Notes under the pieces: model-generated
What the model was told of the DNA's origin: nothing
Database searches by the model: none
The model's input: only the letters and a program-made list of their open reading frames with translations
Assembly (NCBI GenBank): GCA_026770575.1
Contig: MU657444.1
Span: 9,763-23,131 of the forward strand
Direction of reading: 5' to 3'
Length of the DNA: 13,369 bases
From: Pelagophyceae sp. CCMP2097
Lineage: Eukaryota; Sar; Pelagophyceae
Program-made: the position numbers and the translations under genes
Shown: in pieces, positions 1 to 10,100 of the stretch
Layout of the letters: the number at the start of each line of letters is the position of its first letter
Numbering within the stretch: position 1 is the stretch's first letter

Positions 1-280
1 CAATCCTCGAAGTTGGCGGCGCGCGGTCCACGGGGCTTGGGCGGCGCTGTCGGTTTCACATAAGGTGGTTCGTAGGCACGCGACGAACTCTTTCCAATGT
101 CGGAGTGTGTTGGAGTCCGACGGCGCGCGCAATGTGGATTTTGCGCTCATAAGTCACGGTTTGGCAAAACCAATTATACATGGGGAGAGCTGGTATTACA
201 TTATCATTTATCCACCAGAATTTAAAGACGCCTCTATAAAGTAAGTTACCAATTCTTACCATAAGTTATGATAAGTTACG

Positions 281-483
281 TAGGAAGTTCCTGCCCCAAT
301 TAGAATCGGCTTTCGCGGAAATGCCCCAACTAGAATCTAACTTTTTCTGAACATATTCCCAATTTCGAGCTCCGTGATTGGTTCAAAATTTCTTTTTCTG
401 AACATATTATATTTTCGAGTCACCTGATAGGGCAGATTGGATTCTAATTGGGGCCAGATTCTAATTGGGGCAGGAACTTCCTA
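281..483. mobile_element. 203-bp miniature inverted-repeat element, TA-flanked
   Basis: Positions 281-307 and 457-483 form a perfect 27-bp terminal inverted repeat, beginning TAGGAAGTTCC and ending GGAACTTCCTA. The end TA dinucleotides fit a Tc1/mariner-type TA target duplication. The inner part of the repeat (CCCCAATTAGAATC) is present again just inside each end, at about 324-337 (one mismatch) and 440-453. The sequence CTTTTTCTGAACATATT occurs twice in the interior. No transposase is encoded, so it is non-autonomous. Confidence 0.8.
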
Positions 484-1570
484 ATACACAGTAAGTTTCG
501 TAAAATAATATTCTTTGCTGAGTATATTATGATAATAATCCTTCCATAGTGGGCGCCCCGTAAAGCAATAATCAAATCCTGCTTAATGCCTTTTTGAAAA
601 TTATGTCTCGGCGCGAGCACGACTATCGTCCCGCGAGTCATTCAGCAACGTTATGTGGCGCCTGTGGAACGTCGCGCGGGTAGTATTCCAGGGTCCGACA
701 CCCCGTTGGGGTGGGGGAAGGTTTCACGTATCGACGCGTGTGCAGCACGTTGGGGGGGTCCAGGACCCTCCCCTTTGTTTTTTTTTACGGCCGCTGTTTC
801 TGGCTCTCGGTCGTCGCGCGGCTGGGCCAACGGCCCAACCAGCTCCGCCTCGGGGGACTCCAACAGCGGTTGTAACGATGGGGATTGATTTAAGTCCGAA
901 TCCCTCCGAACGTTCTTTTTACTTTCGGGAGAAGGCAAGGGGCTCGAGAGATGCTCGAGAGATGCTCGAGAGGCGCCGAGCGCGTTCGTCTAGGACCGCG
1001 CTCGTCGTCTCCACGCCCCGTATAGGCACGATAACTCGGCGCGCGGCGTCCTTTGCCCTTGGAAATCGTTCGATCTCTGGAGCGCCTTGTCTTCTTCTCT
1101 GCACGCCCTGCTCGTTCTCTGCTCGTCCACGTCCTGCTCGTCCACGACGCGCGCATCGCGTTGAAACTTCCCCCCACCGAATTGGCGCGTCGAGCCGCGC
1201 AGGGAGGGTCGCCGACCCCCCCTCCCCACCCACCGACACCCTCCACCCCCACCGACCCTGTCCGCTACGCAAAATCGATCATGGACACACTGATAAGGAA
1301 GGCGGAGGCGGGGTGGGGAAATGGGTTATGGGCCCAGCGTTTGCGGCCGCCAAGCAGACGCGCACACCGCTGAGACGGTCGTCTGCGTGGTCGCCTTTGA
1401 TGCCGGCTCGCGAGGGACCGGCGGGCTCTGAGAGACCGGAACGTGGCCTTTGTAGCTCTGAGGATCGAACGCGCGGCTTTTAATGATTCTTTATCAACGA
1501 GCATGGCTCGCGTGCGAAGAAGCGGACGGCTGCGACTGCCCTTTGCAGCCTCTCTTCGCTGTGGCTGAGG
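484..1570. other. No recognised gene; AT-rich then GC-rich
   Basis: After an AT-rich stretch to about 600 the base composition turns GC-rich. Several long frames are open here on both strands, as expected of GC-rich DNA, but none shows a recognisable domain. The dynein continuation was sought on the minus strand and not found. Confidence 0.5.
942..973. repeat. 11-bp tandem repeat (GCTCGAGAGAT, 3 copies)
   Basis: Copies start at 942, 953 and 964; the last is incomplete (ends AGG). A second small tandem, TGCTCGTCCACG, is at 1120 and 1135. Neither lies in a recognised gene. Confidence 0.7.
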
Positions 1571-1678
1571 CAGCGCGGCTGGGTTGCCGTGTAGGTGTTA
1601 GGGTCGTAGGGTTCAGCCTACCCTACGTAGGGTCGTAGGGCCCTACGTAGGGCCCTACGCGGCAACCCAGCAGCGCGG
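1571..1678. mobile_element. 92-bp miniature element with 8-bp target duplication
   Basis: The element body is 1579-1670. It starts CTGGGTTGCCG and ends CGGCAACCCAG; the terminal inverted repeat is about 17 bp with one mismatch. It is flanked by identical 8-bp copies of CAGCGCGG at 1571-1578 and 1671-1678. The interior is nearly all TAGGG / CCCTA units with TACGTA palindromes. The 8-bp duplication is typical of hAT-type insertion, but the ends are too short to assign a superfamily securely. Confidence 0.8.
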
Positions 1679-2197
1679 CGCGCTTTGAAAGCCTCTGGAA
1701 CGGCGCATGGCACCGGCCGAGGAAGAAGCGGGCGAGTCTTTTGGGTAGAGTCGGAGCAAGGAGAAGAGCAGTTGCTCGAGCGGCCGGGCGGATTCTAGAA
1801 CGTGGGCGAATCGAAGTCAGTTTGGCCGGCCAGAGCGCGCCGCGAGCTGCGCCGCGACCTTTTCGACCCGACCCGACTCAACCCGAAATACCTGATCCGA
1901 CCCGAAAACACCATCCCTACTCCTGCTCCGTGGTTCTTCAGGGCGAAGCGGCGCACCATGATCGGTCGAATCCTTTTTCCGCCGATGCACATGCGTGCTG
2001 CCCGGCATGCACCGTCCAAGGGCAAACGGGCATCGAAACAATCGCCCCGCGGTACTTCCTTTCGACGCTTGGAGCCCATCCGTGCCGCAGAGTCGCCGCA
2101 TCGGCTGCCCGGGACTCGGGGCCACCGCAAGAGCCACCAAGAGCCCCAATGTCGGCCAGGGGCTTCTTGGAAAGATGAGAAGACATATCTTAGATGG
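1679..2197. other. Region past the last dynein exon: intron start or 3' flank
   Basis: If the donor at 2201 is used, this is the start of a large dynein intron; if not, it is the 3' flank. The expected next dynein segment (a tryptophan-rich block followed by W-LE-IF-SEDI-like sequence) is not found in any minus-strand frame. It contains CGACCCGACCCG and related units at 1864-1922, part of a dispersed repeat. Confidence 0.5.
1864..1922 (-). repeat. Dispersed repeat, copy 1
   Basis: On the minus strand this reads GAGTAGGGATGGTGTTTTCG and continues into GTATTTC and GGGTCGGGTCG. About 20 of the first 22 bases match the plus strand at 12280-12301, and the following order of GTATTTC and GGGTC units is also shared. 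Confidence 0.6.
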
Positions 2198-5100
2198 TTA
2201 CTCGCCGCGGTCGGCCTTTTCAAAGGCCTCATCGCGCCGAGCTTTGAGGTCGACGCGGCCTAGCAGTTCGTCCATGGTCAGCCGGACCTCTTCATGTTGC
2301 AGTTCGGCCGTCGCCGACGCCACCAACTCTTTGATGAATTCGGCATGATTGAGAATCCCGAAGCGAAGCAACATGTCCAGCGTAAAGTTCAGGTCCGCGG
2401 GGCAGGGCTGCTTCAAGAGCTCGAAGACGCTTTGCCAGTGGTGCGGCTTCAAAGAGGCGTGGCCTAAAAGTTTCACCAAGGGCATCGTGTCCCTCAGTTT
2501 CGCAGTCACGCCGATCAGTTTCAGCACCACGGCGTTTTGCAGCTTCTTCCCTAAATTGGCGGCGCCTCTGGAGTAGAGGTGGACGTCTCGGTCGATTGCG
2601 TTTGCATTCTGAGTGAGAAAGAAATCGTTGACCCACCCGCTATAATCCTCCTCCCACCGTTCCACCATCGTCCACAGCGTCCGGACGCGGTCCACCTTTT
2701 CCAAAGCGGCGTCGACGCCCTTGACCGCGACTTCGGCTTTCTTCGGCGCGCCCTTTTTCCCTCCTTTGACCCCCAGGTCCGTTTTTTTCTCATCCAGAAC
2801 ATTTGGACTCGGCGCCGTCATCGAGAACAACTTGCAGTGCTTGCGGTGCGCCGCGTCTTGCAGGATCAGAGCGTCTAACCTCGACCGGATCACTTGCAAT
2901 TCTGACAAAACTGTAGAGGGCTGGCCCATCCTCGTCTCGTCGACGAATGCGCCGACTTCCAGATCCGACACCACGGCAGAGACGGCGTCGTCGCACTTGG
3001 CGGCGGTGCCGTCCAACGCGGCCTTCATCTCGGCCAACCTGTCATCCCGAAAACTCTGGCAAGACTCGAGTTCGTCTGCGTAATTGACCTGCACGCTCCG
3101 CAGTTCATCTAATTGCACCAGGTCCCCGTCTGCGATCTTCACCTCGTGGTGCGAGAGCATCTGGTACATCTGCTCGACGATCTGCGTGTGTTTAAACAGC
3201 GAACGAGACTGGAGCCGCTGCTCCTCGACCCTCTCTAATAAGACGGTAAACCCCCCGAGATGCATCGGTCTCGGGGCGATCTTGGCAATGGCCGACTTGT
3301 ACTTGTTCCGCTGGTCCTTGCATTTCGCCCGGGATAAGTCCTTGACCAAGTCCTTTAAGGCTTCCATCTTCTCAGAGGTCATGGGGATGAGCATGCAGCG
3401 CAATTTCCTCGACTCCACCTCGAGCAGGCCGCACGTCTGCCGCGTCCGCATCTTCTCCATCTCCTTCTCCCAGCCGGCGACCTTTTCCATCTCCTTCTTG
3501 AGCGAAGCCACAGTATGCGCTTGCCTCTTGTAAGACTCAAAGTCCCATTTCCGCGAGTAGTCGAAAATCGGCCACACCTTTTCAAAGGCCGCGGCCACGT
3601 ATTCCTGCGCCTTGCGGAAGTCCGCCTCGACCTTTTGATTGATAGCCAGAGCAGTGGCCTTGAATTGAGCGTCGTTGCGAATGATATCCTGCACGTTCGG
3701 AGCCGACTTTTGCGACTTGGACATCGGCTTGGCCGACAGGCCCGACGCCGACGAAGCCTGCTGCGGCGCCTGCAGCGCCGCTTGGGTGTTGGACGGCGAC
3801 TGTAATAAAACGGCGGAAGGCGACGGCAGGGTCGACGACGCTGCCGCAGTCACGGCAGTAATTGCGGCGGGCAGGTACTGGGCCAAGGGTCGGAGATATA
3901 AGATGCGGATCACTGTTCCTAGCATGCCGATGAGCGAGTCTGCCGTTTTCCCTAAAACGTCCTGGATGGAGGAACACGTCGGGGAAAACGTGGAACCGCC
4001 CTCAGAAAAGCGAATCGTTGTTTCCAGAAGGCCACATTGCCTGCGCGGCCTTAAAAGCTCGGCTAAAAAAACGGCCCACGTCGACACCATCAAAACAACC
4101 AAAGCTTCGACGGCGACGTAGTCCGCCAGCCGCACGAATTCCGGTAAAAGACGGCACTCGTGCGCCGCGCGCCGCAGCTTCTGCTTGCGGTCAAAGTCCT
4201 GCCTAAAGAAGAGGACAACGTCTTAAGAGGGACCCTCGACAGACTGTCTCCAGGACCGAATCTGGGCCCGTCTCTGGACCCGTAGGACCCGTAGGACCCG
4301 TCTCCGGGACCGTCTCCGGACCCTCGAGCCGGAGGGGAGGGTCAGCCTCCGGACCGCTCATCGGACCGTCTCCGGGACCGCCGACAAGGCCCGCTTCCGG
4401 GACCGTCTCTTTGCACTGTCTCAAGCCCCGGAGACTCTCCTCTTTCAAGAGCGCCTTTGATACCGTGGTCCACACAGACTGCGTTTGCGGAAACCCGCGT
4501 TTCAAAAGGACGCGGCCGCGCACTCTCGCAGCGCGGCCATGGATTTCGGCTTTTCAGAGGCCTCCATCTGCAGGATCACTCTCGAAACGACGTCCACTTC
4601 GACGCGCGCCGCCCTTCGGGACCGAGGCGACATCGGTTCATCCGAAGTTGGCTTGTCGTGCTTGGCGTTTGCGGCTTGGATGGGTTTCGCAAGTGTTGTA
4701 ACTTCTTTGCAAACCGCATACACGGAAGCCGCCGCTTGCTCCAAGCACGCGTCGAGCTGCTTGGCGGCTTCCGTCCGGGCGACGGCCTGGCGGTCAATAA
4801 AAGAAGGGACTTCGAACGTGCGGACGCCGTGCTCCAACAGTTTCACGTTCTGCAGCTCGGCCATGTGCCTCCGCAGCTCCAGCAAGGGCGCGCAGAACGA
4901 GGGCATGCCCACGAACAGCCGGTCTCGTAAGTGCCTTCGTTGCCTCGCGAATTGGAGAAAGCTGACGTTTGCGCGCCACGCGTGAAAGCACTTTATCCTC
5001 AGATAATTCCGGAAAAAGTGGATACTCGTCAACATGTTGAAGCAGGCCGACTCGCGCATCCACTGCGTCAAAGGGATGAACTCGGACGCGTCGCCGGGGG

Positions 5101-6831
5101 CCATGAGGACCTAAAAGGGTCAGGTCGAATTTCAGGGCCGGAAGCAAAGCGGCGTCGTCCCCTCGCCTCTGACCGGACATTCAGAGGGGCCGCATCGAGG
5201 TCTTCAGGCTCGTTTAGAGGGTCCTCCGACGAGGACCCCCGTCGAGAGGACCCGTGAAGAAGGACCCGGTCGAGAGGGACCGTAGACGCCCGGTGGAGCA
5301 TCGAAGATCGTCGGCCCATGGGCCGGCCATTGTAGGGCCCGTTTGAGGCCCCGCCGAGAGGGCCCTCGTAGAAGCCATCTCAAAGGACCGTCGAGAGGGG
5401 CCGTAGACCCGGTAAAAAAGGGCCCGTCTCAAAGGCTTGTCCAGAGGGCCCGTCTCCAGGGCCTGTCCAGAAAGACGCCCCGGTGGGCCGACAAGGAGAC
5501 CGTCTTTGGCTCCGGTGGACCGCCCGCCGCAGGGCCCGTAGCAGGGACCTTCCAGAGGCATGTATTCAGGCTCGTCAAAAGGGCCTCGAACAAGTCGACG
5601 AGTCCCCTATACAGGGCCCGTGAAGAGGGGCCCGTAAACGAAGAGCCGTCGAGGACCACATAGGACCAACGTGTACGTATCGAGGGGCTCGAGGGGCCGT
5701 CTCGAGAGGACGGGCACGGGGCCGTCTCGAGGGGCCGTCTCGAGGAAGGGTACGAGGGTACGAGGGTACGAGGGGCCGTCTCGAGGGGCCGTCTCTGCTG
5801 ATTGCCTTGCGCCGTCCCAAACGCGACTTGTTTTCCACGGTCCTTTGTCTTCCACCCCCAATATTTGTCTTCCACCCCTAATCTTTGTTTTCCCACCGCG
5901 GACGCGGCTGTAAACGAGGCCCTCTGAGGACATTGTGTAGTACGCGCACTTCATCCGCGCCAGCGCCGCGCCCGAGGCGCGCACGGCCATCAAATCGTAC
6001 GGCCGAAAAGTCTTGGCTTCCACTGAACGCGCGCCGTCCGAATGCTGCGCCGCCGCAGTCGCCTCTGCCAACTGGAGCACCGCGGGCACCTACCGACAAG
6101 GTCGGGGGAACATCTCTTTTGGGGGAATCCGACGCTGGTGCAAAGGTCGAGGGACCCCCAGCATCTCTTTCGGGGACGCTGGCGCGAACGGCGTCTACCT
6201 GCATGAGGTGCACGAACTTGATAGAAGACTGCGAGCCCGCTTGCGAAGAGAAGAAGTTGATCGCGTCGTCGCCCGTGTAAATGCCAAAGGCGGAAATGGC
6301 GTCGACGTTCAAATCCGAGGCGTCCGGCCGTTGAGACGCCAGCGGCGGTACAGCCTCGGCGGCGGAGTCGTCGGCGTCGTGGACGTCGGGAACCGGCGCT
6401 TCGCCTTCGTCGACGGCCGCGTCCACCGCTGCGTCGTCGTCTTCAACGTGGTCGCGTTTGGCGTCGAGGCCCCATGCGCCAGAGAGCATTGCGGAAAACC
6501 CTTTGGCCGCGCCGTCCGTCGGGGCCACGGGCGGCCGCTGCGGGCCGCCGTTTGCAAACGAGGCGGCGCCGAGGGCCGAGGGCACGGGCCGCCCCTTCTT
6601 CCGCTTCTGCGTGGCGTCGATGGTCCAGGACGGCGGCACGCTCGTTTCGAGCACGGCAGACGCGTCAAAGAGGCATTTTAAGCCATCGCTTCGCCGCGCC
6701 GCAACCGTCTCGGCGAAGCGGGCCTTGCGGCCGCCGGTTCGCCGGCGGCCGACGCCGCCAGCACTCGCCGGCGGCGGCCGCGCAAAACTCTCGGCCGCGC
6801 CGAGGCTCGAGGCCTTGCTCGCCGCGTCCAT
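2198..6831 (-). CDS. Axonemal-type dynein heavy chain, N-terminal tail and start of linker (4 exons, 3' end uncertain)
   Basis: Dynein heavy chains are the ATP-driven motors of cilia and flagella; this model covers only the tail and the first part of the DHC_N2/linker region. Inferred exons on the minus strand: 6831-6199, 6089-5904, 5110-4512, 4202-2202; read through to the TAA at 2200-2198 they give 1140 residues. Family hallmarks seen: FRPYDLMAVR and YYTMSSEG (exon 2), ASEFIPLTQWMRE followed by a FFRNYLRIKCFHAWRANV block (exon 3), LLPEFVRLADYVAVEALV (start of exon 4, about residue 490), a lysine-rich, probably coiled-coil middle, then LPLVKLL-type sequence with SLKPHHW near residue 1061 and FTLDMLLRFGI. 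No AAA+ motor, P-loop, stalk or microtubule-binding domain lies in the window. The tail length before the HW motif suits single-headed inner-arm dyneins better than outer-arm ones, but this is inference. The start is the first in-frame ATG, 6831. The exon 2 donor could also be 5915. At the 3' end, GAGTAACC offers a donor at 2201 or simply a stop. Confidence 0.85.
4203..4511 (-). repeat. Dynein intron 3 (309 bp), short-repeat array
   Basis: Donor GCCGC|GTCCTT and acceptor CTTCTTTAG|GCAGG in phase 2. On the plus strand it shows a 9-bp tandem, GGACCCGTA, at 4276-4302 (three copies, the last ending GTC), and repeated GGGACCGTCTCC units between 4303 and 4415. In the transcript sense these read GGAGACGGTCCC, related to the repeats in dynein intron 2 and DIS3 intron 6. 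Confidence 0.85.
5111..5903 (-). repeat. Dynein intron 2 (about 793 bp), short-repeat array
   Basis: The acceptor CCCTTTTAG|GTCC is clear; the donor is GTCC at 5903 or GTTT at 5915, both phase 0. Read on the plus strand, the 13-bp unit GGGGCCGTCTCGA occurs at 5693, 5718, 5731, 5772 and (partial) 5785, with more degenerate GGGCCCGTCTC-like units back to about 5220. An 8-bp unit GGGTACGA is tandem three times at 5748-5771. A 20-bp unit is repeated about 2.7 times at 5844-5897, next to the donor. Confidence 0.85.
6090..6198 (-). other. Dynein intron 1 (109 bp)
   Basis: On the minus strand the donor is ATGCAG|GTAGAC and the acceptor GTCGGTAG|GTGCCC, phase 0. It moves the reading frame from the exon with FVHLMQ to the one with VPAVLQLAEATAAAQ and the dynein motif YYTMSSEG. 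Confidence 0.88.
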
Positions 6832-7120
6832 CGGGGTCTGGCGGAGCAAGCCGGCTTCGGAGCCCTCTTCGGAGCCGCTGTTGCGCCGGGAGAGTGCCCG
6901 GTCAACTCCGCGGGAACGCTCGGGAGCGCACGGCCTGAAGACCGCCGCGCGTCGTCGACGCGCCCGCTGCGAGATCCCGCTGCGTCGGAGTCGTTTCTTC
7001 TGTCAACGGAACAGATTCAACGGCTAATATCGCTTAAAGTTGGGCGACGAGGAAAGTCTCCCCGACAGATCCGGGTGCCAGTGGCTCCTCCGGGCCCCTG
7101 CGCAGCCATCGCGCTTGGCC
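6832..7120. promoter_or_regulatory. Divergent intergenic 5' region between dynein and DIS3
   Basis: The two start codons are 289 bp apart and point away from each other, so both 5' UTRs and both core promoters must lie here, or the region acts as one bidirectional promoter. It is GC-rich toward the dynein start, with a small AT-richer patch around 7015-7040. I see no convincing TATA box. The dynein frame stays open upstream to a stop near 7003 but contains no ATG before 6831. Confidence 0.5.
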
Positions 7121-10100
7121 ATGGCGCAGGTCGTGGACTTTTACCGGCGCACGCGGCGGCGCAAGGTGCTCAAGGAGGTGAAGGAGCGCTACATCCGGGA
7201 CGACTTGGGATGCGGCACGATGCATTTCACCCGCGTCTCTCTGGAACACCAGTCGACATTGATGAGGACAAAACTGTTGAGCGGAGACGCGTTGACGAGA
7301 TCGTATAGTACACAACACCAAGATCTGTGCTGAGTCGAACTTAAAGAGAGCGGGGCAAACCGACGTCGTCCCTTCCCCTCTGACGCTCTACGATAGGCAT
7401 GGCCTACCTCTGACGCCGTCCATGCTTTCGGCGCTGATTTCCAAGAAGGAGGAGCTGTTCGGGTGGATCGTGCCCGATACGAATGTTGTGCTTCACCAAT
7501 TTGACTTACTTGAACACGCCTCTCTCAAATGCGCCCCTCTCGACCGCCTCGTCATCTCCCAGACTCTGGTAGACGAGGTCAAGCACAACGACAAGGCCTT
7601 GTTTCGGCGGTTATGTGCTTTAGTTGCGGATGAACGCAGAGGCAACGTCGTCTTCGCCAACGAGCACTGTTCGGCCACCGCTTCCGGCCCTCCTCGCACG
7701 GGAGAGTCCATCAACGACCGCAACGACCGAGCAATCCGCGACGTCGCCTTGTTCCTGTCGAAGCAGCTCGGGAATGACGGCCATTTCGTGAACGTCTTGC
7801 TGCTCACGGACGACCGCGCCTGCCGCGCCCTCGCCAAGAAGCAAGGTTTAAAGGCCATGTCCACGGCCGAGCTCTGCCAAGCTTTGACGCCGGTGGCGCC
7901 GCACGTCGGCGACTTGCTGGCTACAAGGCGTGTCGATGAAGACGAGAAGAAGCGGGGCCGCGCCAAACTTTATGAGGCGCATTTAGGCATGGCCGAGCTC
8001 TTAGCCGGCGTGGCTTCGAAGCGATTCGTCCAAGGTCCGCTGAGGTGCGCGAAGCGGACGTGCTGGAAGGCGTTTGTCCTGTCCGAAGCTGGGGAAGACA
8101 TTCTCGTCGAGTCTTCTCCTCACATCAACCGAGCGGTAGACGGTGACATCGTCGGCGTCGAACTCTTCGAAGAAGGCGCGGCGATGCCGGCGCCCGTCGG
8201 AGACGACGACGACGGCGTCGCCGCCGTTGATGTTGACGTGCGTTTGGCGGCGGACCGCGACGACGGAGACGCCCAAGACGCCCAAAACGCGGCCCCGCAC
8301 GACGGCGCTGTTTTAAAGGTCACCGCGGGCCAGCTGCGGGGCCGCGTCGTGGGCGTGATTAAGCGCAACTGGCGCCAGAATTATTGTGGTTCGATTGAGA
8401 TTCCCGGTAACGTTTCAACCGACTCGGAAATCGACGCCCTCGGCCGAGCCCTCTTCGTGCCCGTCGATCGCCGGTGCCCCAAAGTCGTCGTCGAATCCCG
8501 GCAGTTGTCTCGACTGGCAAGGCAGCGGATTTTGGTGGCGATGGACGTTTGGCGGGATGACTCGAGGTGGCCGTCCGGGCACTTTGTCGCCGCTTTGGGT
8601 TATACGGGCGAGAAAGCCGTCGAGACGGACGTTTTATTAAGAGAGCATGACATCGCCACGGCTGAATTCTCGACGGAAGTCTTGGCGTGTCTCCCACCTC
8701 AGGGCGAAGACTTTGTGATCGATGAAGCTTTACTCGAGAACCGAATCGACCTCCGCGGTTTGACAATCTGCTCCATCGACCCGCCGGGTAAGTGCGGGTT
8801 TTGCGGGGCGGAGGGTCATTGTCCGAGGCAACTCGGACTGCGCCGACTGGCAGTGTCGGCGGAGAGCCCTGGCTGCGTCTGATTCGCCAACCCGTAGGTT
8901 GTCGCGACATCGACGACGCTCTGCACGCCGTCGGCCCGCTCGAGAATGGTGCTTATCAAGTGGGCATCCACATCGCGGACGTGACGCATTTTTGCAAGGC
9001 CGGATCAGCGCTGGACGTCGAGGTGCGTCGGGGCCTCTTGACAGAATTGATAAGGGCGTTTTTGAAAGGGGCGTTTTGAATTTTTTTTCAAAAGTGGCCG
9101 GGAGCGGCATGCGGTAAACGCCCGGCGTCGCTCTAGGCTGCGAAGCGCGGGACTTCGACGTACCTCGTCGAACGGCGTCTTGATATGCTCCCCGTGCTGC
9201 TCACGGCCAACTTGTGCAGGCCGCGTCTCTGGCAGCGGCACATGTCAAGACCGAGGTGGCCTCTCAGAGAGGCGGCATGGATCTGAAAGCCGGGGTCCTT
9301 GTCGAGTGAGATGGCCCTTGAAGAGGCCAGAGATTTGGACCCTTACCAAGGGCAGTGCGATTGCCCTTATCGATTGAAACGTTTGTTTGAGGGCCCGAAT
9401 CAAGGGCCGGAACTTTGCCCAAGGGCCGGAGCTTTGCCAGAGGGCCTTGGACGCACCCGTAAAAGAGTCCTCGAGAAGTGCCGTACGAGGGACCATGCAA
9501 CGAGTCAAGGAGTTTTTTTCAAGGGGCCGAAGATCTGGGCCCTCTCAAATCGAAACGCCTCGATAGAGTCCCCGGCAAAGACGGGGAAAGGCCGTTTCCA
9601 GGGGCCCAAGCAAGGGCCTTTTGAGGGCAAGGGGTTCCTCACGGCCCCTGTCAAGGGGCTCCTCAGGTCCCGCAGCCTTGCGAGGGTTTGTCCGAAAATG
9701 GGTCCGCACATTCTGCCTCTTCGGGGCCCGTGCATGAGGCCCCCGCGCTTCGGGACTCTTGCACGTCACCCCTTTGGCCTTGCAAGGGGGGCCTTGCTTC
9801 GGGCTCGTACCGCGATTGGTGCGATGGCCCGCTCGGACCCAACGAGGGGCCGTTCGAGGGCGTCGAAGAGCGCGTACAGAGGGCCCTTGCTTCGGGACTT
9901 GGCCCTTTTCGAGGACTCTGGTCGCTTCGGGTTCTCTGAACCTTTATGTGGCAGCTTGCCCGGGCACTTGCTTCGGCCTGGTTGCAAGTGGCAGTGCATG
10001 TGGCCGCTCAAGAGCTTCGGGCTCGCTTTTCAACGACGCGGGGATGGCCGCACCCAAACGGGATCCCGGCGTCCCACGCTGCATCCTCGCCTCGAAGAGG

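Noticed and set aside
653..1483. Long plus-strand open frame (276 codons) starting MWRLWNVARVVFQ
   Set aside because: Arg/Pro/Ser-rich with no recognisable domain, and overlapped by several equally open frames on the other strand, as expected in GC-rich non-coding DNA.
1741..2263. Open frames on both strands next to the last dynein exon
   Set aside because: None resembles the dynein linker continuation or any known domain, and three or more frames are open at once.
5607..5903. Extension of dynein exon 2 through the repeat region as coding sequence
   Set aside because: The translated repeats are low-complexity (ETAPRDGP-type) and the next conserved dynein block begins right after a clean acceptor at 5110, so an intron is the simpler reading.
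7040..7120. Upstream extension of DIS3 exon 1
   Set aside because: The frame is open from 7028 but has no ATG before 7121; extension would need a TTG start.
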